Source of the DNA: Zygnema circumcarinatum
Lineage: Eukaryota; Streptophyta; Zygnematophyceae; Zygnematales; Zygnemataceae
Direction: 5' to 3'
Assembly: GCA_037447605.1 (NCBI GenBank)
Contig: CM074807.1
Coordinates: forward strand, 1,717,656 to 1,781,655
Length of the DNA stretch: 64,000 bases
Part shown: in pieces, positions 46,134 to 57,687 of the stretch
Layout of the letters: every line of letters starts with the position of its first letter
Numbering within the stretch: position 1 is the first letter of the stretch
Notes under the pieces: model-generated
What the model was told of the DNA's origin: nothing
The model's input: only the letters and a program-made list of their open reading frames with translations
Databases searched by the model: none
Position numbers and translations under genes: made by a program

Positions 46134-49100
46134 TCAACTCGTTGCCTCCTCATCGATTGGAGACCCCAAAATGGGCTTCCGGACGTCTCCAAAGAAGTCG
46201 CCAAAGTAGCCTTCCGGCTCGTACACAAACTTGCCAATGATGTCTCGGAGGGTCACCACGCCCTGGACGTCGCCGGCCTCGTCCACCACATAGAGGCGGT
46301 GGATCCGGGACGCACTGAGGCGCAAAATGACGTCTTTCAGAGACTCCTTGACTTTGCAGGTGATGGGCGGACTGATGACAGGGCGGGGGTCGTCTGTCGA
46401 GCCGTGTGGTGCCAAGACTCCCTCTATGAACTCCTTCACGGTTAAGGTGCTGCATTGCAGGAGACTCCTACGAATCAGCTCGCTTACTGTCCCTATTTCT
46501 TTCCTTGCATCTTCCCTTACACCACCCTCTCCACCTTTTCTTCCTCCTCCCACCCCTTTCCTACTGATCTTCTCTCCTCCGACTTCCCTCCACGAAACTC
46601 TCACTGCTTCTACAGAGTACTCTATATAAAGAGTACAGAACAAACAAAGCAGGAAAAAAGAAAAAGAGCCAGCCAAAACGTGCGAGGGAGATTGGAACAT
46701 ACTTCTTCTTGAAGAACTCAGGACTATTAATGAGATAGCGAATGTCGCGGGTGCTAACGTTAGCAACGAGTCGATTGCTTCCTGTCGCCACCACAGCCAC
46801 ACCGCCGATCCCCTTCTCGGACATTTTCTGGAACGCTTCCAAAATGGGCCGGGTGTCATCCACCTGCACAACAGGAAGGAGATTGAACCAGCCCCGATGA
46901 GAACTGTGAATGGAAGCTACACCGAATGCAGCATTTGGGTTAGACTACGAAATGCGAAAACTGAAGGCTGAAACCCAGAAATCAAAGTGGGCTGCTTGCT
47001 CTTCAACTACCATGCATCGCTTGCCCTGCACAATTTTGCCAACTTGGAAAATGACAGGAAGTGCCCAACTCGATGTTTGTATGATTTTGATTCTAAACTA
47101 GCATGAGACTTTTCGAGGTTCTGCCTATGTGACTGGAAGTCTTCTTGCCTTACTTGAATGCTTTGTAAATCGATTAAACCGCCTCAAACTATCTTGGACA
47201 AAGCCCAAGGAGCAATTCCAACTAAATGCGCTCGTGTATTATGGCATAGTCATGGCAGCTCACAAATCTACATGGGTCAAAATGCAACAGCTTGACTGTG
47301 TTTCCCTCCCAACCCTTTCAAATCAGTTGAGCGCTCCTCACCTTCACCACCTGGTCAGGTGACATCAGAGGAAGGCCCAACTTTTCCAACGACTGGCTGG
47401 CGATATGGTCAAACCAGTGAAGCCCATCGCACTCTGCAAGAAGGTCAGTTACAGCCAGTTGTGTGATAATGTTCTTCACTTGCGGCTCCCCACTCGTGAC
47501 GACAGGGACGCTCTTCAAGCGATACTTGGAAACTAATAGCAACAAGGTCAGCAGCGAGTCCTCGGGCTGAACCGGTAAAAATGGACCCCATCTGAATGTT
47601 CCAGCAATGTCAGACACCTGCATACATCGAACATTAGTCAGAACTGCAAATCGGTGTAAGTCTCTTAGAATATTTCCCGTCTTCCATTAACAGCACTCTC
47701 CTATTCTCCACGTACTCTTCCAATCTAATATTCCCTTCCATTGGAAAATTAAATACTAGGGCAGGGCGTATCTTTATGAGCTGGGTCGCAGGCATTGAAC
47801 AGTTTCAGGAAGCATGGGACAGTTGACGCTGGCCGATATCAGCATCTAATGTGATGAGGGTATCCAACCTTCTCCCATGTGATGTTGTTCGCAACCAGAT
47901 CAAACATTAAGACATCATTCTCCGAATGACGTTTCAGTGGCACACTACCAGTCATTAAATATATGACTCTAGGTCGTGGAGAAGTTGTGCCTTACCTTCA
48001 CTTCCTTTACAATGCCGGACTCCTTAATGGACTTGAAAAAGTCTCCACCCAGAAACTCTGAAAGTGCCAGGCCTGACTTTCCTGGACCTCTCATCATGGC
48101 ACCTGCGCTGAGCACTGCTCCAGCAGAAGCTCCTGCAACCAGCCCAGCAGCTGCCAGCCCTCCGGTGGCACCTACGGCAAGAGCCCCAAGCCCCATGGCT
48201 GCACTTCCAGCAATGGTGCCGGCAGCAGTTGCCCCAACAGTGACGCCGGCTGCTGCAACATTAGCCTGCAGAGACACGCACATTTGTAGAAACAGCTTCA
48301 ACGCAATGCTTCAAGTCGTAACCAATCTTTCACGCTTTCAGATGACTTCCGTGTCTCAATAAAATGGCTGTGTAAATGATGAGAACAAGCAAGACAATCG
48401 AGATTATCGATACTCAGTTCAGGTCATGCCTCAATTAGGTTCGAGTTGCTTAAGCTGCTACCTATAAGCTCGCTAAATGACCTGAACCTGCCTTGACGTG
48501 AGGTGCAGGTAGTCAATCTTGCGTCGTCACAATTTCAGACTTGTCAGCTCATAACACCACAATTAGCTCATCTGAACGTTAATAATTAAAGCACCAGCAT
48601 ATCATTTTTGCCTAAGCAAGGGATAAGGCAGGCCATAAAAACTGAAATTACACGAATTACCTACCAGGCCAAGGACGAATAACACGATGCCTGAAAAGTC
48701 CACCATTCCAATGTATCGATCGATCCAGCCGGCATCATCAGCAGCATTGACATCACGCACAGGTGCACTGAATATGTGGTGATGAGAAAGGACTTCCAAT
48801 GCCGTCTCCACACTCATATCTGACTTCAGCTCGATTACTGCAAGAATCACACAAAACAAGAAGAAATTAGTGACTTAAAGTTTATGTATGGAGTACTGAG
48901 CGTAGGTGAGCGTAACTCCTAAAGCAAGAACTTGGGCCTTGATGGTCCTCGTCCAAATACTGAAATTGCCCAGGTCTCTAATACTTTATTTTTGTCAACT
49001 TCTTTTAAGGAAGCAGTGAACTGTAATGCACTGAACATATATGAATAACTGACAGTCAAAGTGTGATAACTGAGAATACACAAACAATTAAGGATAGTAT

Positions 49101-49535
49101 CCAACTCTTAAATGTTCTTGACATATCAGAAAGGAGATGCAAAGTTCAATTAAGTTGACGTATTTCCAAGCATACAGCTGAAAGGCCAATTGATTTGTCA
49201 GGAACAAGACAGTGACGTATGCATGCCCTCCTTAAAAACTGCCTGAAAAAGAAGTCCTTCCCTTCACAGCTATATGCTCAGCAAAAAAAATATATACAAA
49301 CTCCAATTGTACCTTGCGGCACCTGCGGGAAAAGCGAGACTGTGAGCCGATCAAACGCCCAGTTCAAGGCATCCAGCTCCCGCTCTCCCTCACTGCGCAT
49401 CTGCCTGCCCTCCGCAACGGTCCTGCTCTCCAACTCCTTCCTCTCCCACAGCTCCTCAATCCTCTCCTTCAGCGACAATTCTTGCGGAGCCCCCTCCTTC
49501 ACTACGAGGGCGCCCTCCATCCTCCCCTCCTGCAT
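46134..49535 (-). CDS. Four-CBS SNF4/AMPK-gamma-like protein with Gly/Ala-rich hydrophobic exon
   Basis: Six exons: 49535-49313, 48837-48665, 48265-47996, 47617-47342, 46863-46703, 46467-46134; about 478 aa. Exon 2 holds CBS1 (IFSAPV...DRYIGMVDFSGIV), exon 4 CBS2 (YRLKSVPVV...AVTDLL), exon 5 CBS3 (EKGIGGVAVV...STRDIRYLI) and exon 6 CBS4 (SRIHRLYVVDEAGDVQGVVTLRDII). The last motif is typical of SNF4-type nucleotide-binding subunits. Exon 3 (residues about 133-222) is a Gly/Ala/Val-rich hydrophobic stretch with repeated AGxxxG spacing, which is not part of a CBS fold. The start could be 49535 or 49520 (MEGAL). The last acceptor could be 46467 or 46449. Its ligand and kinase partner cannot be told from sequence. 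Divergent from TIC21. Confidence 0.85.
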
Positions 49536-49872
49536 CCTGCACTCCTCGCCAATAAAGAGTCTCCGAGAAAGGAAGAGAAGCCCTCGGAAAGAACCCGCTC
49601 GTCCCGACTCTTTCTCTCGCTCTTGCTCTCGCTCTCTCTCTCTCCGCCTTTGCCTCGCTGGAAGGGGCGGCTTCAGGGAGTGCCGACGTGGCGTACGGCC
49701 CCGCCTGCTGACGACGCGTGGCTCGGCGCCTCGCCGCCAGACGCGGAGGTGCTGCCACGTGGGCCTGCCTCCGCGCAGGGCTTGAACCCCCGCGGAGCGG
49801 CCCCAAGGGCGGAGGGAGGAGACAGCTTGCGCTGAGGGGAGGAGGGAGAGAGAGAGGGAGGGAGAGGGAGCC
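49536..49872. promoter_or_regulatory. Bidirectional promoter region, CBS protein / TIC21
   Basis: 337 bp lie between divergent start codons. It contains CT/GA-rich blocks (49600-49665 and 49835-49870) and CCACGTGG at about 49754. If the CBS start lies further upstream the spacing would be shorter still. Confidence 0.5.
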
Positions 49873-52029
49873 ATGGCTGCCGCTGCTGCTGCCTGTGCTG
49901 CTGCTACTGCGGCTGCTGCTGCTCCTGCGTCCTGCCGGTCATGGAGCTGTGAGCGCAAGCAGACGGCGCAGGTCCTCGGTTGGAGGAGCGGCGCGCTCTG
50001 CCGGAAGGTGGCTCTGCCTCTACAGGGGCTGGCAAGGAGAAGGGAGCTGCCGGCTGCAGGGGAGAGGAGGACTGTGCGCGCAGAGGCTTACAGTGGAGAT
50101 GTGCGACAGTATGGGACTAGCGCGCAGTATGTGCAGGAGGAGGATCCGGAGGAGGCCAACAAACGAGCGGTGGTAGGGACCTGCTCGGAGAAAGTTTTAA
50201 CTGCTTGAGGCAGCATTCAACATTTGCTGGTGTGGTCTGACATGAAGGAGGCATTGAACATAGGAGGAAGTGTGTTCGCTGTTTCAAGCTTTCAGGATAG
50301 TACTTTCGACAGTGGAAACCTGGAGACTAATGGGAAAACTGTTCTTATCTTCTGAGTAGTGATTCATTCTCAATGGCTTGCAACGTAGTAAACTTTCTTT
50401 GTGAAGGCGGCTGCACGGAGTTTTTTGAACGGATTTGAGCTCAGCATTACAGCACAAATCACTTTGTTTCGAAAAATACTTTTCACAGATTAAGAATCGC
50501 ATATTCCATTTTTCTGAAAAGGCCTTTCATGTCATTCATTTACAATTTCGGAAAATCCGAGTACTTAGGTTTCCTGTTTCGAGTTGAGTTTGTAATCTGT
50601 GTGTGCTACTTGGGTGGACGTCCAGGTTGTGAAGCGATTGGAGAGCACTGCAAGATATTTTCGCAGGCTTGGAGCGCTGGGCTTTTGGGGCCAACTAGTG
50701 TGCAGTGTAGTTGCTGCGGTGATCCTGGCCTTCTCTGTGGTTGTGACGGGCAAGGCAACAGCTCCTGTAACGACCTATCTCACATGCGCGGGCATTGCTG
50801 CGGCGTTTCTGTCTACATTTTGGTCGTATGGATACATGCGACTAGCAAATCGTCTGCAATCAGTGCTCAATAATCCCAGCAAGGCAAGCGCCATTCGTCT
50901 CCTTGCATCCTTTATTTACCTGTCGCATCAAGCGGTTGACTGAGCCGTTTGTACACTTCTTGAATAATCAATCCGCCTCACTTTAGGTCAAGCATATGCG
51001 TCGTTGCACTTTTGCGTCAGATGATGCTCAGCTGCTTGGAGTATTCTCTTCCCTCTTATGAATTTAGACGTTTAAGTTTTGTCTTCCTTCGTTGTCCTCA
51101 TCTTTTTTTCGTTTTTTTGGGTTACAGGCACCATCTAGAGCGTCGGTGATAGACAACCTGAAAGGTGGACTCATCATCAACCTTCTTGGAACAGGGGCAG
51201 CTCTCCTCGGTTTGCAAGCAACTGTTGGAGTGCTTGTAGCCAAGGCTTTGACTTCTACGTACACACCCTTTTCAGCAGGAGCACCTCCTGGTTACAGCCC
51301 TGTGTTGGCTCTGGATGTCTTCTTAGTTCAGGTAAGTTACTATATCTCACCGGACTTCATAAAATGAAGCAATCATTTTGAATGATAATAGACTCAAGAC
51401 TATGATTGACGTGATTTACATTAGAAGGGATCTCAAGTTGAGAAGTTTTGAATACTGCAGGATCTACCCTACACTTTCGTACCCTTAGAATACTGAATGC
51501 TGTTGGAAACAGCGCCCACGGAGCATTTGTTTTTTTTTTTCAAAAAGACAATTGATCTGTTGTGCCCAGACTTGCAATCTGCAATTTAGTCGTGTCAATG
51601 GAAACATCTGAATGTGCTGCTGGTAAGAGATATAAGTCATGTGATGGACTCGACCAAGGCCACTTGGAAAGTGCCCCTCCTAAGCACTGCTAGGCCTTTC
51701 TTACCCGGATTTCGAGAATTAGATTTAGATGCTTCTAAGGATGCATGCGGAGGCTAACCAACCTCTAATGAGTCAATGGCGTGTACAGCATTTTGTATGG
51801 GCTGGGTAAAGTCTGCAAAATCAGACTGGAACCAGGACAACTCTTTTGATTCAAGTACGATTTGGGCTCTCCTCGTACCTCAAAACTGATGGTTGCCAAG
51901 TGTGGCTCGCAGGCCTCTGGCAACACACTCCTCGCTCACTTCATTGGGCTTGGATTTACTCTTGAATTGCTTCGAGCTTTGACTCTGCAACTACCACCTC
52001 CTGATTCCGTCATCCCCAAGCCTGCTTAG
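49873..52029 (+). CDS. TIC21: Chloroplast inner-envelope protein TIC21/PIC1
   Basis: TIC21/PIC1 is a four-helix inner-envelope protein implicated in plastid protein import and iron uptake. Four exons: 49873-50172, 50626-50883, 51128-51331, 51913-52029; 292 aa. Residues 1-100 are an Ala/Arg/Ser-rich transit peptide. The core follows: KRLESTARYFRRLGALGFWGQLV, a TM pair with VVAAVILAFSVVVTGKAT and AAAFLSTFWSYGYMRLA, LLGLQATVGVLVAKAL, and GYSPVLALDVFLVQASGNTLLAHFIGL, ending PKPA. The match to Arabidopsis TIC21 is nearly continuous. The intron 50884-51127 has a GC donor (AGCAAG|GCAAGC), which is required to keep the conserved junction. Confidence 0.95.
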
Positions 52030-53125
52030 CTTCGCGGACCGGGGACTTCAGCTTTACACTTTGTAGATTTCTTCTGAGGCAGTTGGACATTGTTCAAGAT
52101 GTTTTGCTGCAGCCATCTCCGACACACCATAGGTTTGCCATTGTTATAGGTTATGAGGCGGATGGTTCTGCATTGCCTCTTGTATCCCTACTCGATTGAT
52201 GGACAGCGAATTTGTTGATAGACCTAATTTTGTAAATCTTTGAACTTAGTCTTTTGAATAACATAACGGCGTGAGTTTACTTCATTCAACTAAGCAGGCG
52301 ATGTGATGATGACCTCTGTTGCCCTCTTGATCCTTCTCACCAGCATTTTAGATGAGGACCTTTGGGAGGCAAACAACTTTCCCTCAAGCTCGAGGTGCGC
52401 CATTCAACGGTGCAGGCGCGTCCTTCCCCCAGGCAGGACCATCAAAGGGCGCGGGCACGTCCATCCGCCCGCAAGCCATCGACGGCAGCGGAGCACCATT
52501 GCAGGCTGCATCCGACGGTCTATCTGCGTTCCGTCTTGCTCCATCCAACGGCTCATGCATGTGCATTGGCGGTCTTCAATCTGACGGCACAACAGCGTCC
52601 ATTGCTGTGCCGACATCATCCAACGGCTCAGGCGAGCCCATCCTTTCCAGTCCGCTGGAACGCGGGTGGGCTCGCCCCCGAGGGACCGGTACGAGCCTTC
52701 CTGCAGCTCTGCTCGGGCAACCATTACGCTTCGGTTTGATTTCGAAAGCAGTACTTCACATGACGCACTGCCTACACACTTTGCACGATACCGGTACTAG
52801 TTTCGAATGAATTTCATCTGGGAAATTTTAAAGATTGGACTCGCCACACAGAGAGAGGATGTGAGTGGAAACATCAATCTCGCGATGGGGCGAGGCCGTA
52901 ACAAGAACATAATAATGATAATAATAATAATAATAATAATAATAATAGGATGGGGAACTGGCATTGATCTCACGATGGCGAGGCCATCAAATGTACATGG
53001 ACAAAACCAGCATGGGGAACCACGAGGAACTGGTCGCAAGGACTTCAGCACAAACGAAAAAATAATGTACTTGGGCCCAAGGCAGCGCGGGTCGGGAACC
53101 ACGAGGAAGGAGAGGAGCCAGAGAC
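52030..53125. other. Intergenic region TIC21 to hAT element
   Basis: This holds the TIC21 3' UTR, then GC-rich sequence (52380-52700) in which ATCCAACGGCTC/ATCCGACGGTC/ATCGACGGC words recur irregularly, and an (AAT)n microsatellite. Open frames of 90-150 codons in the GC-rich part have no recognisable domain. Confidence 0.5.
52909..52947. repeat. (AAT)n microsatellite
   Basis: About 12 AAT/ATA units with one GAT interruption. Imperfect CATxxATCTCxCGATGGxxCGAGGCC words flank it on both sides. Confidence 0.9.
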
Positions 53126-53133
53126 GCCGCGAG

Positions 53134-53524
53134 TAGGGATGGCCCGCGTTATAAATTCCGAATAAATTATATATTTTACAACGGGTTTAAAAGTAGTAAT
53201 ATATTACAAAGTAAAACACTTTATTACATATATTATACCCACTCGTTTTGAACAATTAACGACCGTACGACCGTACTCGTAAGGTCGCACGGTCGTACCA
53301 TACCAAAATTAGGTCGTTTTGGCGTTGGCGTTGCGAAATGCGTCCGTCTGGTTCACACTGTCTGCTCGTGCATCCGTACCGCATAATACCGTACAGTCGT
53401 TCGACCGTACGACCGTCCGACTGTACATGTTGTAAAGGCGTTGTAAATTAATATATATCAGCCGTTATCTAGTCGTCAAAGTTGTACTAATATATATTAT
53501 ATAGTCGTAACTAATCCATCCCTA
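53134..53524. mobile_element. Complete non-autonomous hAT-type element (391 bp) with 8-bp target duplication
   Basis: The terminal inverted repeats are TAGGGATGG (53134-53142) and CCATCCCTA (53516-53524). The element is flanked by the perfect direct repeat GCCGCGAG at 53126-53133 and 53525-53532. An 8-bp duplication and a YAGGG-type terminus are diagnostic of the hAT superfamily. The interior is non-coding, AT-rich at the ends, with many CGACCGTACGAC subterminal repeats in both orientations. A related copy in opposite orientation lies at 190-398. Confidence 0.93.
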
Positions 53525-53532
53525 GCCGCGAG

Positions 53533-53800
53533 TCGACTTGGAAGAAAAACTTTTGGCGGCTTCGGTCAACCCTTGCTGACGCAGGTCAAGTCTGCTGACG
53601 TAATATTGCACTTGCGGACGCGAGAAATTCATTCGACAAAGTTTCGGCTGCAAACTCGGTTCGGAGGTTGCAAACTTTCCGGCCGGAAGGCAACGAGGGA
53701 GGGAGGCAGAGAGGGAGGTAGAGGTGGGCCGCGGGAGAGCGCTTGAAGGGAGGGAGGCGGAGCAGGGCAAGGCAGGGAGGGGCAGGGAGGGGCCCTGGCC
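53533..53800. promoter_or_regulatory. Upstream region of the SHG1-domain gene
   Basis: Only 268 bp lie between the hAT element and the ATG, with GA-rich sequence (53695-53795) probably forming the 5' UTR. The transposon therefore sits within the presumed promoter. Confidence 0.45.
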
Positions 53801-56800
53801 ATGGCGCCCTCCGCTGTGGCGCCGGCGCAGGTCGTGCGGCGCCTCAAGGACGACGGCACGTTCGACAGCCTTCGACACAAGATCATGGCGGCGCTCAAGC
53901 AGAACGTACTTTCTCCCGGCCCTTTGCTGCGTGTCGACCTGCTTGGTGTTTATAGCGTGCTTCCAGCTGCTTCTCATTTTTGAAATGGATTTAAAATCTG
54001 GGTCATGTCTATTTCTGAGGAGCCTTATTAGCGTCCTAATAATCTTGAAAATGAAGTGTGGTTTTACAGAGGCATTAGTAAATTCGATTACAGATAGGCT
54101 GATAAGATTCACTACAGTTCGTAAAGATTATGGCGGAATTTCATAGCGTTTAGCATAGAACCGTTACAGTAAAGCGATGCGTGTAGTTGACTGACGCTCT
54201 GTGGGTTCTCCACAATTTTTAGCGCGAAGTGAACATGGCTGCCCAGGTCGTTAATGTGCATATGATAGTACTCTGGTGATTTGTATCCTACTCTCCATCA
54301 TCTGCCGCTGTCGACTCCATGCGTGTCTTCTGCGGCATGCCCGATAGCAAATGATTGTGCAGTAATGTAGGTTGTTTCTTAACACCGCTTTATAGCTTGT
54401 TAGTTCCTCCTCAAGCGACCATTAGGTTGTCCTTAAACACGTTATGGAGGAGGTTTAATTCGTGGAGTGCGCTCATTTTTAAGTCTTGGGAATATGAAGC
54501 CAGCAGAATGAAACCCATATTCTTAGCGCATCTGATTGCGTTCACTCATTGAGGCCACAAGGTTGTGTGTGGGATGTCGGTGGATTTGACGACATAAAAT
54601 TTCTTGGAGGCCACTAGGGCCAGAGTCCTTACAAATACGAATGGTATCGACAGTAGTTTTCATTTACATATTGATTCCAACATTAGCTAGAAAACGGAGA
54701 ACAAATGCTTTTGAACAGCTACATGACCGATAGGTAACACAAGTCGCAGAAACAAATTCAGTTTCTATGAAGGGTTACTCATAAGTAAAATTAACTATTG
54801 GACGATTTCCATTCATTATTAGTGGCGTTTCTAGAACGTTGTGAGGTTGAAGGAGCTGCTACTAGAGTCACTTTTGTGCATAGTCCTTATCTTTCTCTTT
54901 CTGCTTATCCTCTAGTGCATTCCATGCCTGAATAGGGTCTCATGTAGTAGTTTGTCACAGAAAATGACTGGGTGAGATTGTCATTGACGTCGAGCTTTGT
55001 AAGGTTTTGTAGCCAATCCTATGTCGGTGAAGCCTGCAGCTATGGGTTGTATCGACAACTTTTCGTTCCGTGGAGGTGTCATCCCTTGCACTACAATTTC
55101 AACAGATTAACAATGGCCTGAATGTTTGGTTAGCCAGCATTGTTGGCTCGGCATGTCATCAGTATTGGTATATTGGTGTCCCCTCTCAATCCTCTTCTCT
55201 GTCTCTTCACCTCCAATACTGTCATGCTGAAGGAGCTATATTTACTGACATGACAGGTCGGCCGGGTGCTGTTTTGCCCGCATGCAGGAGGACCTGAAAC
55301 GATACACAGCCTCCTTGGTGGAGAGGAGCTTGGCAAGCGCTGATGTGTCATCCAAATCACGACGTGAACTTTTTGTATCTCTGCGAAAGGAACTTGAGTG
55401 AGCGTTTTGGTGACCGTGAAGTCTTGGCCTAATCCATCTTTTCTCAATGGGCTTCTCCGTTCAGGGATCAGCCTTGTAGAAGTCTCCATGTCCACTTTTT
55501 CAGGTTAATGGGAGACAGTATCACAAGGAGTTTCTTCTCGCTAGTTGTCGTCTTTACAAGAGGTTATGGTGCAAGAGAAACCATGAAGCGGTCGCTAACT
55601 AATTGTTCTTTGATTTGACAGGCCTCCAGTGTTGGAAAAGGCATCTATTGCCGCATGGGAGCTTATTGTCAGCAGCGAAGGAGTAGGCGCAGAGGTCAGA
55701 AGTAAGGTTGAAGAAGTTCACGCGAAGCTTGAAGCTGAGGGTCCGCCTCTGGACCAGCCTGAACCAACTGCCGATCGAACCGCACATGCGACCAATACAA
55801 AGCAGATACAGCCTGTGAGCAACGACCTTTCAGGGGATGGAGCTTGGCAGACGAGCACTCCAGTGGGAGGACCTGTGGAGAGTGCTTTTGGATCAGTGGG
55901 TCCGAGCCAGTGTGGGAATACTATGGAGTTTGGGGGTCCATACCCTCAAGCGGCTGCTGCTGGTGGCCTTTATGGCTCTGTGGATGCAGCCAGATTCCAT
56001 GGAGGCGCAGCTCCTCCAGGCATGTTATCGTCAAACCCATCTACAGATCAATGGCAGGGTCAGTACGATCTCCATGGTCAAGGTGGGCCACCACCAGGAA
56101 CCCCTCATTTTGGGGTACCACAAGGGCGAGGGTCAGGCCTAGGCCTTCAACCTAGGCCTGGCTCTGGAAATGTTCCAGGAGCAGGGCAAGGAGGCGGGCC
56201 AAACTTTGAGAACGGGAACGTTGGCCCAATGGGGTATGGGCATGAACCCAGGGGCCCGAGTGGTCCTATGGGAGGCAGCTGGCAGGATTGGAGCCGAGAC
56301 CCGGGCAACAGGGAGCAGCAGTTCAATCAGATGTGCCCGCCAGGGTTTGGGCAGCCTCCTTATATGGGACAGCAAGGGTTGCCAATGCCTGGCCCTCCTT
56401 TTCCTCCACCATCTTTCCCCCCACATGGCAATGCTCCTTTTCCTCATGGACAGTTTCCTCCACGTGGAAATTTCGATCACTATGGTCATGGTTCTGAAAT
56501 GGATGGTGGATATAGAGGGAATGGGAGGGGAGGGCGAGGCAGAGGGGGGATGGGTAAGCAGCACGGGGGGGGAGGAATGTGGGGAGGGGGGCGAGGCGAT
56601 TGGGGTAATGGGGGAGGTCGAGGGAGAGACTGGGGGGGCAGAGGGAGAGGAGGTAGAGGGGGTAGGGGTTGGCAGAACCATGGCCAGGAGTGGTTTGGAA
56701 AGCGGGAAGCAGGCGACAATAGTGAGCATGGGCCGCCAAAGCAAGCCAAGTTGGAGGGGCCACAGAGACAGGATGAAAGACCCTCAAAATGGGATAGATG

Positions 56801-56801
56801 A
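53801..56801 (+). CDS. SHG1/BOD1-domain protein with Gly/Pro-rich RGG tail
   Basis: Three exons: 53801-53905, 55288-55397, 55622-56801 (introns 1382 and 224 bp); 464 aa. The N-terminus VVRRLKDDGTFDSLRHKIMA...LKQN|EDLKRYTASLVERSL (about 10-50) fits the COMPASS-Shg1/BOD1 domain, found in a subunit of Set1 histone H3K4 methyltransferase complexes and in BOD1 mitotic proteins. SRRELFVSLRKELE|PPVLEKA follows (about 60-79). Residues about 140-400 are Gly/Pro/Gln/Met-rich low complexity with GRGGRGRGG-type repeats near 325-370, suggesting RNA or nucleic-acid contacts. The C-terminus is QRQDERPSKWDR. Both junctions agree in phase, and the first joins a continuous domain. The ATG at 53801 is the first in a GA-rich leader. 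Confidence 0.82.
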
Positions 56802-57687
56802 CAACCAACATTTCCGAGGACGTATTTTTGGGTCAATGTCATTGAACATGGATAGTGTATTCGCGGAGTGAAGGTATATCCAGTGCCTGCATGTGACTAC
56901 GTCGAGCGCTGGTTGACGACGTCAACTCAGTGTCTTGGAGAGAGTCATCCAGGCTTTCCATTCTGCAGTATGTGCCGGTCAAGGGGCCTTTTTTACTTGA
57001 AGACAATTTCTGAATTTAACATGGCATCAGAATGCTGCCATTCAAGATAAAGTTCGAAGCAGAACTTCCAACCAAGCATCGGTTTTCCACCATAACTTCA
57101 TGGGCGGCCATTCTGATCCCTTCGGACCAGAGAAGCATTGTATGAGCTCACTGTAAATCTGTAATCCATTTCTCTTTTTGAATCGGCCGATCAAATCATT
57201 AAAAATGTACAGAGTTATTCATTTTTTTTTTTTTGTCATTCAAGCGACACCAGAAAGTGTTACTGTAGCCCTCTTCCTCCCGAAGGGGAGAGACCATGAA
57301 AACATAGTTAAATTTTTTCTCGTTTTCCTCTACAAAAAAGCTCCAGGCTAACAGATCAGCCAAACCGCTTCAGTGAAGTCCGAAAGTTTGAGGGACAATG
57401 TATACGTCTGACTTTAACAAGGGCATATTTCCAAGAAAGGTCGAAGAGCCTCAAGTGTTGACTTTAGCAAGTTCATATTTCCCAATGGAAAGCTAGAGCC
57501 TCCAATATTGAAACTCCCGCAGCCATTCCCGTGAACTGTTTTTTTTCTAAGTATGGCGCTGGTACTACCGCTAAAGTCACAATACCTCCCAATCTGTACA
57601 CTTCAACTATACATTGTCGCAGTGATCACCTGGGGGGACAACGACTGCCTGCTCCATCCAACCAAGCTCCATAAGGGAGGGAGACAT
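56802..57687. other. Convergent intergenic region, SHG1-domain gene / PRP40C
   Basis: This 886 bp between two stops holds the 3' UTRs and contains a T11 run near 57223-57233. No exon is recognised. Confidence 0.45.

Noticed and set aside
49278-49958. Upstream in-frame extension of the CBS protein with an Ala-rich and Ser/Arg-rich N-terminus
   Set aside because: It would run through the CT-rich leader and overlap the TIC21 start codon; the ATG at 49535 or 49520 is more economical, though an upstream start cannot be excluded.
52303-52810. Open frames up to 152 codons with irregular ACGGC-containing repeats
   Set aside because: No domain, no splice partners, biased by GC-rich irregular repeat; could be transposon debris but unsupported.
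56139-56842. Minus-strand Pro/Ser-rich open frames of 118-201 codons
   Set aside because: Antisense of the Gly-rich tail of the SHG1-domain protein.
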